The notes: generated by a model from the letters alone, not told the origin. 64,000 nucleotides of DNA from Prostheceraeus crozeri (GCA_907163375.1 CAJQUW010005219.1:148743-212742); one strand, 5' to 3'; shown: positions 1-13,374, counted from the stretch's first letter. Numbers and translations: made by a program.

Positions 1-1590
1 TCGTGTATTTGTGAACAAATTTTGTGTCTTTCAACCTATAGAATTTAATTTGATGACAGTTGGTGTCCTTAATCTGACCCTGTTGAAGTTTTCGGCTATC
101 TGGAGAAATTGTCCGTCAATAAGTCTTCAGGAGCTGATTGTATTCCCAACCAAATTTATAAGATTGGTGCCCCATTTATTGCTGAACCGCTGTGTCACAT
201 TATCAACTCGTCTGTTTTGCTGCGCTATGTTCCAGCATCTTTCAAATCTTGTGTTGTAGTTCCTGTGCCGAAGAAATCTAAAGTTTCTGTTGAAAATTTG
301 AGGCCCATTACAATATCAAGTGTGTCATGCAAGCTTTTGGAGAGACATGTGTTGTCATGTATGTATTCTAAAATAACTAGCTGTATTCCTGACTTTCAGT
401 TTGCCTACAAGCCTCAATCCGATTATACATCAGCCTTGATTACGATTCATAATTATGTTACTGAGATGCTTGATTCTGACAATGTCACATCTGTCATGTT
501 AATAGCTTTCGATTTTTCATGTGCTTTCGACAGGGTTCGTCATGACATTTTGGTTGCCAAGTTGCAGGCTCTTGGCTTTCCCTCAGGTTTCATTTGTTGG
601 ACTATCTCCTATCTTCAGGATAGGTACCAAAGTGTTCGTCTTCGTGAATGTTTTAGCAGTAGCCGGTGTGTGTCCAGTGGTTGTCCTCAAGGATCCCTTC
701 TGGGACTATTTTTGTTTGTCCTATACTGTTTTGACATAGCTACCGCCAATGAAACGACAAAGATTGTACAATATGCTGATGATGTAAATTTGATTGTACC
801 TTTGACTAAAAACGATTATAATATAACAGATCGCGTTTTCGACGAATTTCTGTGTTTGGAGAAGTGGTGTTCTGAGAATGATCTTATGTTGAATAAGAGC
901 AAGACCAAGATTGTTCATTTTAAAAAGAAAAACGATGCATGTAATGACGCTTTTCTTGACTTATCCAATTTTATTGTTGATGAAGCAAACGTGTTAGGTG
1001 TTGTATGAGACGATAATTTAAGCTGGTCCAGACATTTTCGTGAAGTGGACTCGAAATGTTCTCAGCGTATATATTTATTGAAATCACTCAAGTTTACTTT
1101 GTGTCATGATGATTTATGGACCGTGTATTACAATGTTACAGAAAATCTTATGTTGTATTCAGCTCCTTTGTTTGGTGTGCTTAGCAGTGATGTAAAGGTG
1201 AGGATGAAACGTATATTCAGACGATGCAAGAGAACTACTATTTGTAGAAAAGATTGTGCATGCTCTAACAACTTTGAATCATTTTCTATCAAAAGACTAC
1301 AATCCTTTGAAACATTGTATAAGAGTTCTGTGAGTCCAACGCATCCACTAAATGTGCTTATACCACCAACTATCTTGAGACGCATTAATGTACCTTTCTG
1401 TAAAACTACTCGTAGACAGAATTGCTTTCCAATTTTGTATCTGCTACATTTGAATGGACACTTTCGACTGTGATAACTTTCCGCATTTTCTTTGGTGTTT
1501 ATTTTGTGTACCTGCAAGATTCACTTGTAATTTGACTTTTGTAACTGTTCATGTTGTAACTTTTTGATTCTCATTCGGTTCAAATATACA
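1..1590 (+). pseudogene. CR1/L2-like non-LTR retrotransposon, reverse transcriptase part
   Basis: This is the 3' part of a non-LTR retrotransposon; its product would copy the element RNA at the target site. An open frame from about 109 to 1473 contains RT blocks: an NKSSGADCIP-like block, PKKSKVSVENLRPITISS, a palm motif around AFDFSCAFD (495-535), the GCPQGSLLG block (676-705) and the catalytic YADDVNL (772-792). A single in-frame TGA at 1006-1008 splits it, and the frame is also closed just upstream of ~75, so the copy is dead. The region before the RT lies outside the window. The C-terminal stretch, with PLFGVLSS and a run of basic and Cys residues, resembles the same region of the element at 8-11.5 kb, so the two are of one general type. 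The strand is clear; the clade name is an inference from motif style. Confidence 0.8.
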
Positions 1591-2113
1591 TATTCTCTCT
1601 CTCTCTCTCTCTCGCTCTCTCTCTCTCTCCCTCGCTCTCTCTCTCTCTCGCTCTCTCGCTCTCTCCCTCGCTCTCGCCCTCTCTCTCTCTCTCCCTCGCT
1701 CTCTCTCTCTCTCTCTCCCTCGCTCTCTCTCTCTCTCTCTCCCTCGCTCTCTCTCTCTCTCGCTCTCTCTCTCTCTCTCGCTCTCTCTCTTTCGCTCTCG
1801 CTCTCGGTCTCTCTTTCGCTCTCGCTCTCGCTCTCACTCTCGCTCTCGCTCTCGCTCTCGCTCTCGCTCTCGCTTTCTCTCTTTCGCTCTCGCTCTCGCT
1901 CTCTCTTTCGCTCTCTCTCTCGCTCTCTCGCTCTCTCGCTCTCTCGCTCTCTCTCGCTCTCGCTCTCGCTCTCTCTTTCGCTATCTCTTTGGCTCTCTTG
2001 CTCTCGCTCTCTCGCTCTCTCTCTCTCTCTCTCGATCTCTCTCTCTCTCTCGCTCTCTCTCTCTCTCTCGCTCTCTCTCTATCTCTCGCTCTCTCTCTCT
2101 CTCTCTCTCTGTC
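1591..2113. repeat. CT-rich microsatellite
   Basis: About 520 bp of nearly pure CT and CTCTCG dinucleotide or hexanucleotide repeats, directly after the 3' end of the retrotransposon at 1-1590. CR1/L2-type elements often end in short microsatellites, so this may have grown from the element's own tail. Open frames reading Ser/Leu here are repeat artefacts. Confidence 0.95.
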
Positions 2114-2803
2114 TAGTATCTAAATATACTGTCTTTGCTGAAAACGTTTAGAAATGTTCGCACTTTAATCATAGCTACTTTGAAAACAGAACAATGCTAT
2201 CGATGTCAACAAATTGAAGTTATGATATTGAAGCGTGAGTATTAAAAATGAACAAAAAGGCACCTGATCATTCAGACTTTTACTGTATTGCAGAAATTGT
2301 AATAATCGCATCACACAAGTACTATTCACAACCAATCAGTCCCATTAGTTTGTAATTCATTCGTGATGCGAATATGTACATTCAATCAAGGAATTTTGAT
2401 TTAGATTTCCTTCATTGTACATGCATCTAGCATTCAAATACTGATGCAAGTGGTTGAACTACATTTAGTCATGTACGCGTCCTCCAAATAAATATAGTAT
2501 GAGATTGGGTACCCCATTTATTGCTACCCATGTTGCCGCCTTTCCTTCACCGCCATGTGCGAAGATGACTCTATCATACATGCACGTGCACATTGTTATT
2601 TCATGTCGTACTCCGGATTATATTTTCACATTGAAGCTGTGAGTAGGAGCCGGACAGATGATAAAATTGACAAAAGATAAGCTTGCATGTATTTCTTTTG
2701 TAAAATTTACTGCTTTGTCAATTATTCAATGAAGCACTTCTACGAAAATGGCTGTGATGCGGCAACTTGAAGGCGGATAAATATTTTCTCAGCTGATTTG
2801 GCA
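2114..2803. other. no gene seen
   Basis: Mixed-composition DNA between the microsatellite and the piggyBac insertion. I see no coding, RNA-gene or repeat signal here. Confidence 0.5.
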
Positions 2804-2875
2804 TTAACCCTATCTTACCCGGGCTATTTTGAGCGTCAAAAACCCGGGGGGGGGGCTAAAACAGCCCCCCTTAAG

Positions 2876-3380
2876 AAATCAATGTTCCAATGATCAAATC
2901 ATTCTGAAAATTACCTATCTACACAATTAGGACATGAGAAATTCAATGGTGGCATTCACTTTTGTTGAATTTATAGTCTTCGTTCTAAAAATAGCAATTC
3001 AAAATTTGAATTTAGATAATAGGAATCAATATCAACAAATCAATGTTCCAATGATCAAATCATTCTGAAAGCAATCTATCTGCACAATTAGGACATGAGA
3101 AATTCAATGGCATTCATTTTTGTTGAATTGACAGTCTTCGTTCTAAAAATAGCAATTCAAAATTTGAATTTAAATAATAGGAATCAATATCAACAAATCA
3201 ATGTTCCAATGATCAAATCATTCTGAAAGTTACCTATAAACACAACTGATTTAGACGTGAAAAATTCAATGTTGGATTTTATTTTGGTTGAGTTGTTAGT
3301 TTTCATTCTAAAAATAGCAATTCAAAGTTTGGATTTTGCTGATTTTATCAAAGGTTCAATATCAATATAAATCATTTTTT
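2876..3380. repeat. subterminal direct repeats of the piggyBac element (left)
   Basis: Three consecutive units of about 160 bp start near 2876, 3035 and 3195, each opening with AATCAATGTTCCAATGATCA. The first two are nearly identical; the third diverges in its second half. They lie between the left terminus and the 3' end of the transposase. Subterminal repeats of this sort can be transposase binding sites, which is inference here. Confidence 0.8.
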
Positions 3381-3575
3381 TCACCTACATTGAAGAATTA
3401 TCTAGCTCAAAATTTAAATCATCTTCATGATAAATAGGCCTACCTCTCGAATTCTAATAATGAATGATAGAAGAAAAACCAGAAATCATTTCAAGAACAG
3501 GGTAATTTTATTTCTAACGAACTGTAAGCTGAACTTTCCAGATAGTTACGTTTTGTACTAAACGTCAGAATTAAG

Positions 3576-5463
3576 TCATCGCGAACACTGAGAACAAAGT
3601 TGAATCACGTGTTTGGTACACGAACATTCACCACAACGCTGACATTGTCGTGTTATACGTGGAAGTGAAACTTTGCGTTTTATATATCCTTCTCCTTGAA
3701 TTTCTATCAAGCACTGATGACATCGTCTTCTCTCGCCCTCAGTCGCAGATAGTGGAGTCGATGGCAGTTCTGGTGCTGTTTGTTGTCCTCTAATAAGGTG
3801 AATCTTCACTTCATTCTCGTCGCTTGTGACAATCTGGTCAGTTGACGCTGCCGAACAAAAGGAAGTAAAAGGCTTTCCGCTAATGTCCATCCAAACTCAA
3901 ATGAGTCGATTTTTTTGGGATCAAGTTTTTCTTTCAATGCGTGAACAGTTGTCACATTAATTCTCGTTACACCTAAGATGTAACTAAAGGCGACGATTGT
4001 CCATTTTCGACTTTTCGGTTTAGTCGAGTACGATGCCATACGTTGATCACATACATCGGTTCCTCCCTTTGTGAAGTCATATAATTTGATGACAGCGGGT
4101 TTTTTCTTTCCGTCATCTCTCGTGATACCAGGTAGCGGCTGCATTGTAGAAAGAACAAGAATGTTTCGCTTTCCTCCAGACTTCTGCACGACGTTATGTT
4201 TAGGTCTTTCTCATCTCTTTCCAAAACACTTGTGTACTGTTGTTGTCACGTTGGTCAGTAGAAACTATTTCCTTTGGAATGCCGATGCGGTTACTCTGTA
4301 ATGTTCCAATCACAGTCAAATTTTGAGCAGAAAGCCATCGTGCTAGTGGAATGCTTGTGTACAATCTGTCCATAGAAATGTTTCTCCCATCGAGTGAAAG
4401 ATTCTCCTTAGTCTTGGTAATCAAGCATTTCACATAGTTCTCATTACCTTGTACATAATGTTCCGATGGTTCTGCTGTTGGCTTCCCTGCATACACGATC
4501 GACTGGTATGTGTAGCTAAACCGTCCATCGTTCAGAGATATGAAGAGTAATCCATATTTATTTGGCTTCGAAGGGTTATACTGTTTGAATGATATCTGAT
4601 GACGCATTGGGTAAAGTGTCTCATCTAGTGACAAAAATTCAGAACGATTCACTGGTTTTGTGCAGTTTTCATTGAATTGCTCGAAAATATCTCGAAAAGC
4701 CGCAAATCGATCATGAGGCCATCGTTCATTTCGAGTTCTTTCGTCATCGAAAGTCAGGCAGGCCATCAGGAAACAAAAGCGATTCTTCGACATCGTTCCA
4801 TCACTGAACACATGATGACCATACTTATCGGAGAAGAGTAAGGAAGCCCGATGATCATTCATTCCTAGCAATCCTCAAAGGTAGATATAACCAATAAATG
4901 CGTACATCTCCAACTCGGTTGTGTGGCAAAGATGACAAGTTTTTGAGTTGATGGGTTCTATCTGAGTAAATTTCATGTCTATCTTGCGATTTGTACTTTC
5001 AACAATAGTTGCGATCATTGCTAGTGAAATGAAGAGATCAAACACGGATCTAGGTGTGTCAATTTGTCTCATAAACTGGCGCCGAATGCCAGGTAGTCGT
5101 TATAATGCCGGATCGCCGTTGTCTTCCACGCCCGCCAGGAGGTTTATCAGTCCAGAATATTTGCTCTGCGTCTCGAGAATTTGCAGGGCCAAGTTTTGCA
5201 GAAAATGTCCTGAAATGTCTCTGTGGTAGTTGTAACTGCTCAAAATTATCCGGATCTAATGCGGCATCAATGCAATTCACTAGTCTTCTTGTTCTCTGTA
5301 CACGGCGAATTTCAATTGCATCTTCCATACCGCCGTCTTCCCCGTCGTCGACTTCTTCATTGTCAATATCAACTAATTCTGACTAATCATTATCTTCGTC
5401 GTCTGAGACTATTTCTGCTATCACCTCTTCAACACTAAGGTGGCGACGTCGCTGAGAAGCCAT
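3576..5463 (-). pseudogene. piggyBac-type transposase, broken
   Basis: DDE transposase of the piggyBac superfamily (DDE_Tnp_1_7-like), read on the minus strand from the ATG at 5463. The N-terminal acidic region ends at a TAG after about 26 codons; further fragments follow at 5328-5059, 5072-4875, 4871-4200, 4189-3806 and 3890-3576 in shifting frames. The catalytic regions are visible: LSLDETLYPMR, ISMDRLYTS and KGGTDVCDQ, fitting the three conserved Asp positions. A Cys-rich C-terminal domain (CHQC...CQRCGEC...CSQC) matches the family's zinc-binding tail. Several frameshifts and at least one nonsense codon make it non-functional. Confidence 0.88.
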
Positions 5464-5639
5464 GCCGTTGAAAATGACGAGCTTCGTTGCAAGCAATCAG
5501 ATGAAACACGCTTAGCTGAAAGATCGATTCACAATAGTTGTTGACGAATACAATAGACTGTCACGTGTAGGTGACAACGCAGCGTTGATATGACTGGAAG
5601 GACAAAGGATGACTGAGCTCCTAAACTGGTGACACCTGG

Positions 5640-6125
5640 CAAGTGGGTCAATTTGATACAAACTTCAACCAATGCTGTCTCATGCGACTAAACTAATTGT
5701 CAAAAAAATTCAGTCTCTTCGCTGACATACTTCATGAGATATTATATTTTGATAGAGATGCAGAAAATTGATAAATGAGAAAATTCAATCTTTGAAAAAG
5801 TACTTTTCACAGTGACCCTCAAATTTGACCTTCAAGTGGGCCAATTGTAATCAAATTTGCACTGATGATGTGTCATATGACTAAACTAATTGTCAAAAAA
5901 ATTCAGACTCCTAGCTGTTATATTTCACGAGATACAGTGTATTATATTCTGATTGATAGAGATGCAGAAGTTAGAAAAACGGGAAAATTCATTTTTTGAA
6001 AGAAAAAGTACCTTTCACAATGACCTTTAAATTTGACCTTTAAGTGGGCCAATTGCAATCAAATTTGTACTGATGATGTGTTATACATTCAAACTAAAAG
6101 TCATAAAAATTCAGACAGATATTTT
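5640..6125. repeat. subterminal direct repeats of the piggyBac element (right)
   Basis: Three diverged units of about 190-200 bp share the core CTAAACTAATTGTCAAAAAA followed by ATTCAG (near 5690, 5882 and, weaker, 6090) and a run reading tgacctt/aaatttgacctt. They mirror the left-hand array in position but are a different sequence. Confidence 0.7.
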
Positions 6126-6182
6126 AGAAAATGTACAAGGAGGGACTTTTATAGCCCCCCCCCCCGGGTAAGATAGGGTTAA

Positions 6183-8040
6183 CACGAATTTGGAAACAGC
6201 CGGACTCTAGTCGGAACTGACTAAAGCCATAAAATATTTATTTTGTCATTAGAAATGAAATAGAATTCTTTCAGACATGGTTAATGGTCAGCGTCAAGTG
6301 CTACTCATGATCAGTTATGAGTTTCAAGACAAGTCGATGTTTTCCGTAATTAGTCCGGGCTTTCAATTAATTTAAAAGTAATGCAGTCGGTTTCAGGAAT
6401 GAATTGTGACTAGACAAATTAAAAGTGATATAATAGCCATAGACCAGGGATTGCACCGGGTCAAGATCCGTATCCAGCGAAGAGCGTTGAAGATAAAATG
6501 TTGATAGTCATTCATGCTGTGGGAAATCCTATTTAACGATTGAAGTTATAAGATTCATAGAACTAGTTTTTCTCGTTACTCACTTAGAGTTGGAAGTGTA
6601 CGTGGGCAGCTAAGAATGCGAATATAAATCTGAATAGAACTGTTTGATCCAGGAACATCTGCAGCTCGGTATTGAGTGACCATCTACTAAGGCTACAGAA
6701 TAGATTAAGTATGATTTTCTTACTTTGTTCATTCTAATTGTCATGTTACCGTTGTATGCTTATAACCACTGCACCCACTTTACTAATCCATACTGAAGAA
6801 TGAATGTATATCCGCGAATTTTAAAGCCAATAACATGAAGAAATATCCATTATGGTTCTCCAGACTGATGGTATTGGTCCAACTACCTTACTATATACTT
6901 ACAATGAACAATAGTTGTAATTATCCATAAGTGGAATATACGCTTATTAGTTAAAAAAGCACAAATAAAAGCAAGTTTGCTGTCTTTCTCTTTTTTCTTT
7001 TATTTGATTGCACGTGTTTATCACTATTGAAGTTGGTCTGGATTAATCTCGATTTTGATGGAAAATTATGGTAAAAATAAACCAAATTAATACAGAAATT
7101 CAGTTTTAGTTATCATGTCTTAAGAAAGACTGTACATGGTGGGTCTCAGATTGTATTGCCGTTATGTTAAATACTTGTAACCATTTATTGATATTTAGGA
7201 ATGATATTTCGTTAAGATGGTATAATAACAACTGAGAACCAGAGCGACAGGTACAGTTGGCGATGGCAAAATCTTAGGATTTTAAAATGACTATGAAACG
7301 CATAATTTAAAGCTAATCTCAGAAGCCAGGCTATTCAGTATTTCATGATAATGAAAACGTATTACATGCAATTTTATCACTGTTAATAATAGGATCCGGG
7401 TGCTCGAAAAAACCCGGGTATTTGCAATCCTTGCCATAGACATAAAGCGATTCCATTCAAATAGTAGGCGTAATATGAAATTGACATCAGCTGTTTCTTC
7501 AATCTTTTATACCCGATGGAATTTCATGCTTTTATAGATTCAAATGTCACGGTCGTGTGCGGTTGTGCGTTCATGTCTTTTCTCGCAGCAGTGACGGTTG
7601 TCGTCTCGTTTGTCGTTATTTTGGCGTATTGTTTGGACGAATTTCATATCTTTGGATTTGTCTCCTACCCATCTTTCATAAAATCGCGGTTTTGTAGTCC
7701 GCCGACCTGTGGTTTTGGTGGATTTCGCTGTGGTCCCTGTTGACGTGTTGCCATACTTTGATCTCAGTTCATTGGATATCAGTGTATATTGAAAGCATTG
7801 ATTGCATCGGAGCTTCGTGGCTTTAGCGGATCTATTTTTAGCCTCGTTATCAGTGCATCGATATCTGTGCCTCATCGAGTGATAGAGTGTTGAAGGTCGT
7901 GTGTAGATCAACTGGGATTGTCAGCTGTTAATTAACGATCAGCTGTTATCGGGACCAATATCTACAATCTCTCTCGCCAGAAATTTTCAGATTATTGATT
8001 TTTCTGTCACGTGGTCCGACGTGGTGTGACGTCTCTATTC
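6183..8040. other. no gene recognised
   Basis: Non-coding DNA between the piggyBac element and the second retrotransposon. The last few hundred bases (about 7,500-8,040) are GC-richer and may be the 5' untranslated part of the downstream retrotransposon, but I see no boundary. Short open frames on both strands here show no family signal. Confidence 0.4.
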
Positions 8041-8056
8041 CAACAGCACAGAAATC

Positions 8057-8748
8057 ATGCCCACTCCAGCAAGATTAAGAGAGACAAGGTCAAATTCACA
8101 ATCGGCTTCACTATTAGCTGAAATTAAGACTCTTATTGAAGCATCGAAAGATGAAGTGATTTCTTCTCTAAAAAGTGAAATAGCTCATTTGAGAGATGAA
8201 ATTAGATTGCTGACCAAACGTGTTGATGACCTAGAAATGGAAAATGTATCCTTACGAGACACCTGCAAACGAGTAGGAGATAACATAACGGAAAGTGTTT
8301 TGAAAGAATGTGAATTGAGAAAGAACAGGGAGGCTAATGTTGTTGTCTTTGGTATCACTGAAAGAGTTGATGGGTCACTTGATGAAAGAAAGGCCCATGA
8401 TTTTTCCAAATTAAGCGAAATGCTGAATGAACTTCAGATATCTCATACAACTATATCTCAACATCGTCGACTTGGGAAGCTAACTCTCGGTCCGATGGTA
8501 AACGACCGATAGCTTTGAGTTTCACAAGTGTTGAGTACAAAAATAAAGCTTTAAAAAGTGCGTCGCTACTTCGAAACTCTAATAACTTCACTAAAATTTT
8601 CATAAAGCATGACTTAACGCCTTTCCAGCAGACTCGTAGAAGAGAACTTCTGCAAGAAATGCATGAGCGACGACAAAATGGAGAAGATGTTTTTTTATAT
8701 AGAGGCCGTGTTGTTTTGCGTAACTCTATTGAAACAAATTTTCACTGA
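8057..8748 (+). pseudogene. ORF1 protein of the non-LTR retrotransposon
   Basis: Nucleic-acid chaperone-type ORF1. Residues 15-80 form a long heptad-rich coiled coil (LLAEIKTLIEA ... RLLTKRVDDLEMENVSLRD), followed by an RRM-like stretch (REANVVVFGITE). The first frame stops at 8510-8512; the sequence continues in another frame from 8515 to 8748 with a typical C-terminal region (LTPFQQTRRRELLQEM). One frameshift therefore breaks the gene near 8510. The start ATGCCC at 8057 sits in a usable context and gives the coiled coil a natural N-terminus. Confidence 0.7.
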
Positions 8749-8750
8749 GT

Positions 8751-11523
8751 GCTTTATCAAATAACCACGATATCTGCAGAAGTAACTCATCTAAACGAAA
8801 CGATATCTTGCCTAGCTTGGCAGTTACGAACATTCGATCGATCTTAATGAAGATAGATGATTTACAGGTCTTTGTAATGAATTGCAAACCTGATATACTA
8901 TGTGTAACAGAAACATGGTTGAATGATTCTGTTTCGGACTCCTTGATGCGATTACCCTTTCATTCTGTACTTAGAGTAGACCGATCAAATGGCATCGGAG
9001 GTGTTTGTTTGTATCATAAGAATAACATGCATGTTATTCAGATGTCCGTACCTAATCATCCTTTTTACTTTGAGTCAATCTGGGCTGTCATTCCAACTTA
9101 CAGAATTTTACTTATTTGCTTGTATATACCTCCAAATCTGACGGCTGGATTAATGCAAGAAGTTGAGAATTTCATCATTTCGAATGTTGACGAGTTTATT
9201 GACAGTAAACGTGGACAGTATATTTGTATAACTGGTGACTTTAACAAATTTCCTATTTATGAATTGTCATCTAAGCTTGATTTAATTCCCATTGTAAAGG
9301 AGTTCACAAGAGGAACAAATATATTAGACCAAGTGCTTGTTTGTCAAACTCATGCTAACATGTAATTGTGTTCAGTAGGTCCTCCTGTTGGTGGTTCCGA
9401 CCAAAACAGAATTTATTGTCATGTTGACAGAAGTAGTGTCATGGTCAATCATTTAACGTGTGGCACGAGATGCAAAACTGTACTTGATCTTCGTGCCTCA
9501 CACATTTCGAATTTTCTTCGTGCAATGGAAAGTGTAAATTGGAATGAATTTTATCAAATGATTTATACAGTTGATCAGAAATGTGAAATATTGCATGAGA
9601 TAATTTGTCTGTGTATGCCAAGTGCAAATGTCAGAAAATGAGAAACCTTGGATTACACCTGTGATAAAAAGTCTAATAAACCAGCGTTGGACTGCATACA
9701 GACGCAAAGACTTTTCCCTGTACTGCCATTTAAGAGATAAGGTCAAAGAAGAAATTAAGAAGGCAAAGTTAAAATGGGCCTCAAAAGCCAAGAAGTCATC
9801 CAAACAACTCTGGCAAATAGTTAACAGCGTGTGCAATAAGAAAGGGGATGACGCCGTAAATCGACTTATTGCCAGCTACTCGTCTGTGAATGAAGCTGTA
9901 AATGATATGAACAGGGTATTTGCGTCTGCCTTTACACAGAACAGTGCTGTCCAAAAATTCCCAATCATTGATACAGACACGCGCCCAATTATTTGCGTCG
10001 AAGAAGTTGAGAAAGAATTGATAAAACTGAAACCTGGTAAAGCCTTTGGTAATGATCAAGTGCCTACTATACTCTACAAAGCTGCAGCAAGGGTTTTGGC
10101 TCCTCCTCTAACTCACTTATTTAATATTATCATTCAAGTTGATACTTTTCCACGCATTTGGAAATACGCTCACGTAGTGCCGGTACCGAAAATTTCGAAA
10201 CCTACTATTCACGACCTAAGACCTATCAGTTTCTTACCTGTTCCCAGCAAGATATTGGAAAGGTTGATAACAACTCAACTCACTGACTATTTCACAGTTG
10301 CTGCTGGCTCCAATCAGCACGGAGGAATTCGTGGTTAATCAACGACAACGGCCTCAATCGTAATCCATGAACAAGTAACGAAAATGCTAGATGACATTGA
10401 TGTGACAGGAGTTCAAATAATGGCGTACGATTTGAAGAAAGCGTTCGAGAGTCTTGGTCATGCAGTTATTCTAAAACGTCTTATAGATTGTCATTTTCCT
10501 CCATATTTTGTAAATTTGATGTCGTCCTATCTTTTTGATCGCACGCAAAGTGTTCGTGTCGACACATCTATTAGCGAAGTTGTTCACGTTACGTCTGGAA
10601 TAAGTCAGGGATCCGTTTTTGGTCCTTTGTTGTTCAACGTTGTGTGTGGTGGCCTCAAACCACTAAATTCAAAGTACTTAATCATCAAATATATTGATGA
10701 TATCACAATTTGTGTCCCACTGTATAAAGACTGTAGTAATGACCATGTGTTGAATGAGCATTATAATATAATGAAATGGGCTGACGATGTAAACCTTTCT
10801 ATCAATCATATAAAATCTAAATGCATTTTTGTGAAAAAGTTGTCAAATTGTGAACCAATACCCTTACCGGGAATTGAATTTGTCGATATCCATACTATTT
10901 TGGGTGTAACGTGGTCGAGTAATTTAACATGGAAAACTCATTTTGATAACATTTCGAGAATTTTTGTTCAAAGAACTTATTGTCTACGAGTATTAAGAAC
11001 TTTTCTCCCAAAGGAAGAACTATTTATTGTTTATAAAAATCTTCTACGGCCATTGCTTGAGTACTGTGCACCACTCTTCGTTTGCCTACCTGCCACTTTG
11101 TCTAATGAAATCGAAAAACTCCAACGACGAGCTCATCGAATAATATGTGGGAAAGGCTGTTGTGAGAAGTGTCTCGAGCCTTTAGATGTAAGACGAAGGA
11201 ACATCTCTTTGTCCTTGTTTAGGAAAACAGAAGACCCTTTTCATTGTCTCAATCAATTCTTACCAGTTCACAGTAACCGTTCTGAGCGTTTCATAATGCC
11301 GTCATTCAGGAAAACCCGACGAAAGGCATCTTTTTTTGTGTTTATGACTTTGCTGATAAATGACCTTCATAACATTTTTGACATCTTGTATCCTATAAAC
11401 CATTGGATCGCAGCCAAACCTAGGCAGCTGCTGCGCCCTGGATCAAGGTTTTCACCAACGAAATGTTGGAAATGTGATGTGGGATTGTGCAACATGTGCT
11501 TCAAAGCGTTCCAAATTTGGTGA
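8751..11523 (+). pseudogene. ORF2: endonuclease plus reverse transcriptase, broken
   Basis: Endonuclease domain at about 8808-9400: NIRSI..K, CVTETWLND and ITGDFNKFP are the usual APE motifs. The frame stops at 9363-9365, continues to 9641, then shifts to another frame from 9622. The RT carries LKPGKAFGNDQVP, DLRPISFLPVPSKILE, the palm Asp in AYDLKKAFESLGH, GISQGSVFGPLLF and the catalytic YIDD (10690-10705). A further TAA at 10336-10338 interrupts the RT. The C-terminal thumb region runs to 11523. The open frame begins overlapping the end of ORF1 without an obvious ATG, suggesting re-initiation in the live ancestor. Confidence 0.8.
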
Positions 11524-11700
11524 CTTATTTCATGCCGACATGAGCTGTTCAGCATGTACACATAAACAAGATGTCGTTTTGCAGAGAAAAATAGGCCTAC
11601 TAAAGAGAAAATCTCTGATAGAAGTGCATGTGTATTTCCATGATAGTTCTAGGAATTGTTATGACAATTGTTAGAAAGCCTTATTAATCCTAAAGTACCA

Positions 11701-12459
11701 TAAGTCCATAATCGTTCAGGATTTTATTCGGATAAAACCATAGAAAATCCTACAAGACTTAATGAACTTAAAAATCCTTAACGAAATTTCTACTGGATTT
11801 AAAGGAAAAATCGTTTAGTAAAAGGTTCCATAATACTACAAGAACTGGTCTACATGAATCCCGTAGAAAATAATCAGTCGGGAATGCTCAATTGTGAACA
11901 TTTTTCAGACATTTTGTGACCCTCTTTGATTTGCAGTGTAGTAAGTTGCTTAATTAAGAGCTGTTCATAATTAGTGCACCATTTTTTTAAGTCAATTTTC
12001 AATTGGCCGACTCTCGTGCCCTCCAATCGTGTCCCACATATATCATGCGAAAGATAATGCCCCAGAACACACTCTAGGCACACACTCTAAGTGTGGTGTT
12101 TAAGTTGAAATGAGTTAAAGTTTCAGTTTGTACTTTCTTACAATTTTAATGAAAACAACGACTGCGATCTTGATAAAAGTGATATCATTTGCTCAATGTT
12201 TCTATAAGGTTTGTAATGGTGCGTATAGATGCGAAATTGGACAAAGTATCACGGAGAGACTCATATTGAAATTTTCGCAAAATTCATTCAATTTTCCCTC
12301 TGATGACGAGATTTGCCGAACTATTTCAATTCACTTACTTTGTGTTTGGCATCATCTGACTTGTCTCACTGAAAGAAATCGAATTATCTACTTGGTCTGA
12401 GCATCATACTTACTGTATTTATTTCATAAAATTAACTTGCACCGATATCATGTGACAAA
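11701..12459. other. no gene seen
   Basis: AT-rich non-coding DNA between the retrotransposon and the Tc1 element. No coding or repeat signal stands out. Confidence 0.5.
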
Positions 12460-12728
12460 TACAGTGGTGGCCATAAATGTAAGACCACAATACAATTAAA
12501 TGGTTTAGTTATGATAAATTGGATTTTCATTAAATCCCTCAAGATTGAAAACTAATGAATTCCATCATCTTTTATTACAAGCATAACAAAATAATCAATA
12601 TTTGGTGGTTCCACCACCAGCTTTTATCACTGCGGCAATTCTTCTGGGCAATGAAGCCACCAAGTTGTGACACATGTCGGATGATATTTCTAACACCCAA
12701 GCTTCTCGAATAGCATTTAGAAGATCAC

Positions 12729-13374
12729 TCAAATGGAAGGAGATTTCTTCAACACTCTGAGTTTAATGGATTGCCAGAGGTTGTCGATTGGATTAAGGTC
12801 TGCTGAGTTACCAGGCCAATCGAGACCCTCGATGTTGTTGGTAGAAAGCCATGCTGAAATATTTCGCAGTTGTGACAATTCATGAAGGTCATCAGCTTCT
12901 CCTGCAATGCCTCCACGTACTTGGATTGATTCATCCTTTCGTTTCTTGCTATACACGTGAGACCTCCACGACATTGAGCACTGAAGCATCCCACACCATT
13001 ATCGCAGGAGGATGCTTTACTGTTGGAGTCACAAATCGAGGATTGTAGCGCTCTCCGCTAGGTCGTCGAACAGGACCAGACCATTTGAACAACTGGAAAG
13101 TTGACTCGTCGGAACAATGAACTTTGCTCCATTGACCCATCGGCCAATTCTTTTGGCGTCGCGCCCATGCAGGTCGAGATTTCTTCATTCTTGCGGTTAG
13201 TAATGGTTTTCTCGCGGATCTGAACGAGTGAAGATTTATATGAACCAAATGCCTACGAACAGATCTGGGAGATAATGCAGTTCCATGATCAGCTAACACT
13301 TCGGAGACATAATTGCTTGAACTGAATGGTTGATTTTGGACTTCTAGGCGGATAAGGAGGCTGTCCCTCGAACT
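12729..13374 (-). pseudogene. Tc1-type transposase, catalytic part
   Basis: C-terminal two thirds of a Tc1-like DDE transposase. The first catalytic Asp lies in HCSDESTFQLF. The end of the domain reads GNSADLNPIDNLW, where active relatives usually have NPIENLW, so the last acidic residue is Asp rather than Glu. The region of the second catalytic Asp is not recognisable, and the frame shifts between 12994 and 12949. It continues the DNA-binding part found at 32562-32749, from which it is separated by the Polinton. Confidence 0.85.

Larger units (their letters stand above)
2808..6178 (-). mobile_element. piggyBac-like DNA transposon with TTAA target sites
   Basis: A 3.37 kb cut-and-paste element. 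It begins CCCTATCTTACCCGGG just after TTAA (2804-2807) and ends CCCGGGTAAGATAGGG just before TTAA (6179-6182). The two ends are inverted copies, and both TTAA sites are present, as expected for this superfamily. The transposase runs on the minus strand. Subterminal direct repeats lie inside both ends. The transposase has several stops and frameshifts, so the copy is inactive on its own, but its ends are well preserved. Confidence 0.9.
8041..11700 (+). mobile_element. CR1/L2-like non-LTR retrotransposon, near full length, decayed
   Basis: A two-ORF retrotransposon: a coiled-coil ORF1, then ORF2 with apurinic-type endonuclease and reverse transcriptase. The order ORF1-EN-RT and the lack of an RNase H domain fit the CR1/L2 group. 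The 3' limit is not clear; the ORF ends at 11523 and no tail is obvious. At least two frameshifts and two nonsense codons are present. It is of the same general type as the fragment at 1-1590. Confidence 0.8.

Noticed and set aside
1564-2151. Ser/Leu-rich 195-aa open frame
   Set aside because: Translation of the CT microsatellite.
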